A stretch of 64,000 nt of DNA, taken from contig CAZFOB010000009.1 of assembly GCA_964520325.1 (NCBI GenBank), forward strand, positions 72,070-136,069, in the 5' to 3' direction. A model generated the notes under the pieces. The model was not told where the DNA came from, searched no databases, and was given only the letters and a program-made list of their open reading frames with translations. The stretch is from CAZFOB01 sp964520325. Lineage in GTDB: Bacteria; Actinomycetota; JAICYB01. Each line of letters opens with the position of its first letter. Positions within the stretch are counted from its first letter, which is position 1. Both the position numbers and the translations under genes were made by a program. Shown here piece after piece: positions 59,863 to 64,000 of this stretch.

Positions 59863-60785
59863 TGCGGATCTCCAGGCTCGCCCGTGAGCTCGAGGAAGAC
59901 GGCCTCGAGGCTGATCTCCTCGGAACGCAACTCGGTCAGGTAGATCCCGGCGTCCGCAAGGGCTCGTGTGATCTTGCCGGCCTCATCGAGCCCCGCCGCC
60001 ACACGAAGGCTCTTGTCACCACGGAAGCTCGCTTGGAATCCCGCGTCGTGCAGTGCCTTCTTGGCGTTGCGGATCTTCGGTGCACGCACGACGAATGCGT
60101 TGCCGCCTTGCACGGCCAGCACCTCATCGACGGGACCCTGGGCGATCATGCGTCCGCGCGCAACGATCGCCACCGAGTCGCAGATGAGCTGCACCTCGTG
60201 CAGCAAGTGGGACGACAGGAACACCGTGCGTCCTTCGTCGGCGATCGAGCGAAGGAGGTCGCGCACCTCTTTCAAGCCGGACGGATCGAGTCCGTTGGCG
60301 GGCTCGTCGAGGATGAGCAGCTCGGGCTCCTTCATGAGCACGGACGCAAGACCGAGCCGCTGCTTCATACCGAGCGAATACGTCTTGAAGCGGTCGTCGC
60401 CGCGGTCGAACAAGCCGACGCGATCGAGCGCCGGGTCGACCACTCTTCGCGAGAGTCCGCCCGCGCGCGCCAAGAGCTCGAGATTGCGGCGTCCGGAGAA
60501 CCCACCGAAGAAGGTCGGCGTCTCGACCATCGAGCCGATGCCACGGATGATCGACGGCAGCTTGCCCGGGACCTCGACGCCGAGGACGTTGCACGACCCC
60601 TCGTCGGGGCGCGCGAGGCCGAGCAGGCAGCGGATCGTCGTCGTCTTGCCCGAGCCGTTCGGACCGAGGAACCCGAACACCCCGCCGGCCGGCACCTCGA
60701 GGTCGAGATCGTCGACGGCAACGGTTCGACCGCGCAGGCGGCGGCGATAGCTCTTCTTGAGTCCTTCGACCTCGATCGCGTTCAC
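59859..60785 (-). CDS. ABC transporter ATP-binding protein
   Basis: 308-aa ATPase of the CcmA/NodI-like (ABC-2 exporter) group. Walker A GPNGSGKTTTIRCLL, signature YSLGMKQRLGLA, Walker B LLILDEPANGLDP, and the switch His in FLSSHLLHEVQ. A C-terminal regulatory region follows from about residue 215. The GTG at 60785 begins VNAIEVEGLKKSY, the normal N-terminus. It overlaps the permease gene. No regulator adjoins. Confidence 0.92.
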   Translation of the reverse strand: MNAIEVEGLKKSYRRRLRGRTVAVDDLDLEVPAGGVFGFLGPNGSGKTTTIRCLLGLARPDEGSCNVLGVEVPGKLPSIIRGIGSMVETPTFFGGFSGRRNLELLARAGGLSRRVVDPALDRVGLFDRGDDRFKTYSLGMKQRLGLASVLMKEPELLILDEPANGLDPSGLKEVRDLLRSIADEGRTVFLSSHLLHEVQLICDSVAIVARGRMIAQGPVDEVLAVQGGNAFVVRAPKIRNAKKALHDAGFQASFRGDKSLRVAAGLDEAGKITRALADAGIYLTELRSEEISLEAVFLELTGEPGDPQ

Positions 60786-60826
60786 GCTCGCATCATTCCG
60801 GAAGGACGTCCGGGAAGCGTTACGAG

Positions 60827-61576
60827 TTATGCGTGAGCCGCAGTGGCCTGGTGGCCACGGATGATCTCGTGGACGGCTTCCTCGTTGCCGGCACGCAGGA
60901 GCTCGATCGGGTCGGGCTTGCCGTTGACGATCGACTCGAAGAAGACCTTGCGGTCCTGATAGGTCGGGAGCGTGCCTTTGGCCCAGCCCCGGTAGTCGTT
61001 GAGGATCTCCGCGAGCTTCGCGTACGGCTCGCCGTACGCGGCGCCGATCTCGCGCTTCATCCGCTTCGCGAGCGCCGGCGAAGCGCCGGCGGTCGAGATA
61101 GCCACGGCGAGCGGCCCCTGGCGCCAGATGGCCGGAAGGATGAAGTTGCAGAGCGGCGGGACGTCCACCACGTTCGTGAGCATCGCTCGCTCTTCCCCGT
61201 CCTTGAAGACGCGGATGTTGAGGTCGGTGTCGTCGGTCGCGGCGATCGCGATGAACATGCCTTCGAGGTCGCTCTTGCCGCCGTAGCTGCGCTGCTCCCA
61301 CGTGATCGATCCTTCGGAGGCATACACGCGCAGCTGCTTGACCGCGTCGGGGGAGATGAGGGTGACTTGCGCGTCGCACGCCAGCAGGCCGTCGACCTTC
61401 TCGAGCCCGACGGGTCCGCCGCCGATGACGACGCATCGCCGGCCCGTGAGCTTGATGCACGCCATATAGAAGGTCGTGTTCATCAGATCCTGGACGCATG
61501 TCTGGTCGCAGACGCCGAGCTTGTGCTGGCAGACGCACTCTTTGCCTTCGTAGCTCTCGCGTATTTGTGCGGGCAT
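60827..61576 (-). CDS. Precorrin-2 dehydrogenase/sirohydrochlorin ferrochelatase (CysG N-domain) with Cys-rich N-terminal extension
   Basis: 249-aa siroheme-synthesis enzyme: oxidises precorrin-2 with NAD and inserts iron to make siroheme. The Rossmann motif VVIGGGPVGLEKVDGLLA starts at about residue 49, followed by AIAATDDTDLN and PLAVAISTAGASPALAKRMK. Before the domain there is a 30-residue extension with C14-X-C16-X6-C23-X3-C27, which could bind metal or a cluster. The ATG at 61576 is favoured because TAAGCT lies 9 nt upstream; an ATG at 61483 would remove the Cys motif. No CysG methyltransferase domain is fused. Confidence 0.85.
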   Translation of the reverse strand: MPAQIRESYEGKECVCQHKLGVCDQTCVQDLMNTTFYMACIKLTGRRCVVIGGGPVGLEKVDGLLACDAQVTLISPDAVKQLRVYASEGSITWEQRSYGGKSDLEGMFIAIAATDDTDLNIRVFKDGEERAMLTNVVDVPPLCNFILPAIWRQGPLAVAISTAGASPALAKRMKREIGAAYGEPYAKLAEILNDYRGWAKGTLPTYQDRKVFFESIVNGKPDPIELLRAGNEEAVHEIIRGHQATAAHA

Positions 61577-61585
61577 GGAAGAGCC

Positions 61586-61591
61586 AGCTTA
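61586..61591 (-). promoter_or_regulatory. Candidate -10 element for the siroheme synthase gene
   Basis: On the minus strand TAAGCT lies 9 nt before the ATG at 61576 with no ribosome site. It supports the long protein start that includes the Cys motif. Confidence 0.4.
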
Positions 61592-61621
61592 CTGTGGGCT
61601 CGATCTGATCGCGGCAGCGAC

Positions 61622-62014
61622 CTATCGCACCTCGGTGAACCCGGCCGCTGCGAAGTCGCCGTCGAACGCGAGAGCTTCGCGGATACGCAAACGGCGCATC
61701 AGCGCGAAGCTCGTCGCGTCAACGAAGGAGTAGGAACGTTCGTCGTGTCGGCGCAGCCAGCGCCAGGCCTCAGCGCTCACGTCCTCATCCACGTGACGAA
61801 CGATGAGCTTGGTCGAGTTCGCGGTGGCATCGAGGAACTGGACCGCTCGCTCGTGGTCGGCGCGAGCGCGAAGGAACGTCCACGTCTCGCCGAGAACCAG
61901 GTCGGTCGTGACGAGTGGGCCTTGCCCTTCCTCCCACAACCGCCGCGCAGCCGGATGCCTCTGATCTCGACGGAAACGGAGGCCGATCCAGAAGGATGTA
62001 TCGACGAATCTCAA
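61622..62014 (-). CDS. PIN-domain toxin (VapC-like ribonuclease)
   Basis: 130-aa PIN nuclease. Acidic residues at the expected places: Asp in FVDTSFWIGL, Glu in LVLGETWTFLRA, Asp in SYSFVDATSFAL, and the last in ALAFDGDFAAAGF. VapC proteins cleave tRNA or rRNA. It starts with TTG at 62014, overlapping the antitoxin stop as TTGA, so the two are co-translated. Upstream in-frame codons belong to an antisense-like extension over the antitoxin and are not used. Confidence 0.87.
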   Translation of the reverse strand: MRFVDTSFWIGLRFRRDQRHPAARRLWEEGQGPLVTTDLVLGETWTFLRARADHERAVQFLDATANSTKLIVRHVDEDVSAEAWRWLRRHDERSYSFVDATSFALMRRLRIREALAFDGDFAAAGFTEVR

Positions 62015-62220
62015 GTGCCGTAGATCACTCCGTCGATATCGCCGGCGTCCGCGTCGATGTCTCCGATGAGCGCGGCGATGGGGTCCGCGTCCGGTCGCTC
62101 GCCAAGACACTCTCTAACGAATCGCCTGATCAGAGCGGCTTTCGACACCTTCTGTCGTGCGGACTCCAAGGCAAGCGCCTCGTCGAGCTCCTCTTCGATG
62201 CTGATCTGAAGTCTCTTCAA
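62011..62220 (-). CDS. Ribbon-helix-helix antitoxin (VapB-like)
   Basis: 69-aa RHH/CopG-type antitoxin (LQISIEEELDEALALESARQ, then KVSKAALIRRFVRECL) with an acidic, flexible C-terminal tail that would bind the PIN toxin. It starts with TTG at 62220; TAAGCT lies 6 nt upstream on the same strand and suggests a leaderless transcript. A CATCAT/ATGATG palindrome lies just above the promoter. Adjacent, overlapping toxin gene confirms a type II module. Confidence 0.85.
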   Translation of the reverse strand: MKRLQISIEEELDEALALESARQKVSKAALIRRFVRECLGERPDADPIAALIGDIDADAGDIDGVIYGT

Positions 62221-62226
62221 GAGTGA

Positions 62227-62248
62227 AGCTTACATCATCGCAATGATG
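62227..62248 (-). promoter_or_regulatory. vapBC promoter and operator-like palindrome
   Basis: The minus-strand -10, TAAGCT (62227-62232), abuts a perfect inverted repeat, CATCAT-CGCA-ATGATG (62233-62248). RHH antitoxins bind such repeats near their promoters, so autoregulation is likely. Confidence 0.6.
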
Positions 62249-62286
62249 GTCACATCACAACGCAGGACGACTCGGCATGCGCCTCT

Positions 62287-63852
62287 TTAGAGACCGAGGC
62301 GCTCGAACTGCTCCGACGGCGCTTCGACCTCTCGCAGGACGTCGTGCAGCAGGTCGGCTGCCGCCTTCTCCTGCGGCGTGGTTGCGAGGTTGCGGTCCTC
62401 GTCCGGATCCTCGGCGAGGTTGTAGAGCTCGTTGCCCTGGAAAGCGGCGATGCCCGCCCAGTACGGCAGCATGTCGCCTTCGCGGAACGGCTGCCTGATC
62501 ACGGGGATCTTCGACCCGGGCATCTTGTCGAGCACCGCGCGGTCGTCCGGTGGAGGCAGCTTCAGATCGTGGAAGCGCCACACCGGCATGGTCGTCCAGC
62601 GGTTCGACCATAAGCTCAGCGGCGAGTTCGCGCCCTCCGGAGCTCGCGCGTACTTGAGGTCGTCCCACAGCAGATGCACCTCGCGGCCCCAGATCCCCGA
62701 CAGGATCCAATCGCGCACCGATCGTTGTTCCTCGGCGATCAGGGGGACAAGCGACTTCCCGTGTGTCTTGTGCTTGTATTCCGCATCGAAGATGTCGATG
62801 ATCGACGCCGCGAGATCGACCGACGTCGTGAGCGCATCGATGGTTCGGGACTCCGTCACACCGGGCCAGCGGACGAGCAGCGGGATGTGTCCCATCGTCT
62901 GGTAGAGCGGCACACCGGGCTTGCCCCAGATGTCCTTCTCGCCGAGGAAGTGGCCGTGGTCTGTGGTGACGATGACCGCCGTGTCGTCCCAGTAGTTGCC
63001 GGCGTCGAGTGCATCGAGCACGGTGCCGAACCACTTGTCGATCATCGTGAGCTTGCCGCCGTACTGCGCGCGCACCTGACGCGCGCTTGTCTCGTTGAGG
63101 ACGCCGGCTTCTTGCGCGCCTTTCATGTACGGCGGCCAGATGAGCTTCGCGCCCTCCCACGTGTCGTCGTACATCGACGCGTACGGCTCCGGCGTATCGA
63201 AGGGCTCATGCGGATCGAACTCGTCCACGAAGAGCATGAACCGGTCGTAGATCTCGGCACCGTCGGGGAGGCTCTCGCGTGGCACTCGCCCCGAGCTCGC
63301 CGGAGCTTCCTCGGTGAGCCACCGCGCGGCCGCCGACATGGTCTTCGGGCCCGGAAAATCGTCCTCGGTCTTGAACCACCCGCGCGATGTGTCGTACGGG
63401 AGCCAACTACGTCCGAACGATGGTGCACCGAGCCACGACGGATCGGGACGCGTGCGCCACGGATCGCCTTCGTGACCGCGGACGTAGTCCCACGCGAAGA
63501 ATCCGACGTGGTAGTTCTCGCCGCCGCTCTCGAACAGGTGTGGATGGTCGCTCACGAGCTTGGTTGCGACCTTCGCGCGTCGCAGCGCGTCGGTGAGCGA
63601 CTCTTCCCAGATCTCGATCGACCCCCACGGCTTCCACGGGAAGTCCCACGCACCGCACAGCAGGTCGTGGCGAGCCGGCATGCACGGCAAAGAGCCGGAA
63701 TGGTGGTTGTCGAAGCGGATCGCGCCCTTGGCGAACCGGTCGAGGTTGGGTGTGTCCCACTCGGTGCCACCGTACGCGCCGAGGGCATGGCGGTTCAGTG
63801 AGTCGAGCAGGATAAAAACGACGTTGCGCGGAGGCCGCAAGTCACGAGTCAT
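62287..63852 (-). CDS. Type I sulfatase (alkaline phosphatase superfamily)
   Basis: 521-aa hydrolase of sulfate (or related phosphonate) esters. The formylglycine motif C57-M-P-A-R61 (SGSLPCMPARHDLLCG) is intact, with metal motifs NVVFILLDSLNRHALGAYGG and VIVTTDHGHFLGEKDIWGKP. No signal peptide is apparent. The start may be the ATG at 63852 or a GTG at 63888; neither has a ribosome site. Activity would need a formylglycine-generating enzyme, which is absent from this window. Divergent partner unclear as the window ends. Confidence 0.88.
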   Translation of the reverse strand: MTRDLRPPRNVVFILLDSLNRHALGAYGGTEWDTPNLDRFAKGAIRFDNHHSGSLPCMPARHDLLCGAWDFPWKPWGSIEIWEESLTDALRRAKVATKLVSDHPHLFESGGENYHVGFFAWDYVRGHEGDPWRTRPDPSWLGAPSFGRSWLPYDTSRGWFKTEDDFPGPKTMSAAARWLTEEAPASSGRVPRESLPDGAEIYDRFMLFVDEFDPHEPFDTPEPYASMYDDTWEGAKLIWPPYMKGAQEAGVLNETSARQVRAQYGGKLTMIDKWFGTVLDALDAGNYWDDTAVIVTTDHGHFLGEKDIWGKPGVPLYQTMGHIPLLVRWPGVTESRTIDALTTSVDLAASIIDIFDAEYKHKTHGKSLVPLIAEEQRSVRDWILSGIWGREVHLLWDDLKYARAPEGANSPLSLWSNRWTTMPVWRFHDLKLPPPDDRAVLDKMPGSKIPVIRQPFREGDMLPYWAGIAAFQGNELYNLAEDPDEDRNLATTPQEKAAADLLHDVLREVEAPSEQFERLGL

Positions 63853-63983
63853 GCCATATGACACAAGGGCCGGGGGGAGGACGTCCACTCACAGTCGCGC
63901 GGTGGGCGCCACGACTCAACGTTGGTGGTGTTGCTCATGTGACTCGGGCCGCCTGACCTGAAAATAGCCGGAGCTACCCCCTC

Positions 63984-64000
63984 ATGCCGATCGTGGAAGT
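63984..64000 (+). CDS. Possible start of a plus-strand gene, cut by window end
   Basis: An ATG at 63984 opens a frame (MPIVE) that runs off the window, with GGAG 11 nt upstream. Too short to identify. Confidence 0.2.

Noticed and set aside
59859..61538. A 559-aa minus-strand ABC ATPase starting at 61538
   Set aside because: The first 250 residues are an alternate-frame reading of the siroheme synthase gene; the ATPase begins at GTG 60785.
1..64000. tRNA, rRNA, riboswitch, CRISPR or prophage elements
   Set aside because: I looked through the non-coding gaps on both strands and saw no tRNA-like T-arm, no CRISPR-like repeat-spacer pattern and no phage or transposase genes. A covariance-model scan would be decisive for small RNAs.

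Overview
The window is high-GC, gene-dense chromosomal DNA from an actinomycete-like bacterium. The evidence is frequent GTG and TTG starts, many 4-bp ATGA/GTGA/TTGA gene overlaps, many -10-like hexamers 6-9 nt before a start codon (leaderless transcripts), a mycothiol-type DinB gene, a class E/F sortase and a SigR/RsrA-like sigma/anti-sigma/thioredoxin set. There is no rRNA, tRNA, CRISPR array, transposase or integrase. The precise lineage cannot be fixed from this sequence; an uncultured Actinomycetota genome is the best guess.

Layout. 1-6981: a fused proline catabolic enzyme (cut by the window edge), fumarase and aminopeptidase N. 6978-10607: a class III nucleotide cyclase carrying a YHS metal domain, divergent from a phosphatase / D,D-carboxypeptidase / TlpA operon. 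10612-15792: hydrolase, SRPBCC-like protein, TetR regulator with a large palindromic operator, TenA, aldehyde dehydrogenase and a LURP-one protein. 15793-19023 is the most disturbed stretch: a C-terminal duplicate of the TetR gene, an HTH-MNT/HEPN pair with its own promoter, and two back-to-back genes (an FG-GAP beta-propeller and an unknown protein) that both lack their 5' ends. 19053-24962: hydrolases, a CrtI-like oxidoreductase, a HemK-like methyltransferase, a ferritin-VIT fusion and a RIO kinase. 24966-30769: acyl-CoA metabolism (MaoC hydratase, two acyl-CoA synthetases), a LigD-type polymerase domain and a SelW-like protein. 30791-36916: a long minus-strand array with CDF transporter, M48 protease, sortase, ECF sigma factor, zinc anti-sigma factor and thioredoxin. 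36948-48288: phosphodiesterase, tricorn-like protease, NAD-binding protein, glycogen-debranching enzyme with glycosyltransferase, nitroreductase, amidase, and a frameshifted mycothiol-dependent DinB gene. 48285-55960: enoyl-CoA hydratase, then a P450/VOC/MutM/AlkA/UbiB/VOC run and TerC. 55963-64000: an MFS transporter with an unusual C-terminal domain, aldo/keto reductase, an ABC exporter, siroheme synthase with an extra Cys-rich N-terminus, VapBC and a type I sulfatase.

Functionally the window is mostly an aerobic, lipid- and amino-acid-degrading heterotroph's housekeeping and redox-stress complement. The strongest candidate regulatory circuits are (a) the redox-sensing sigma/anti-sigma/TrxA operon, (b) the TetR regulator with its 40-bp palindrome, (c) the metal-domain cyclase, and (d) two toxin-antitoxin-like modules (HEPN/MNT and VapBC). 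No wholly new multi-gene system is obvious; the most unusual single architectures are the HTH-cyclase-YHS protein, the Cys-rich siroheme synthase, the tricorn protease with a basic tail, and the MFS protein with a soluble C-terminal domain.
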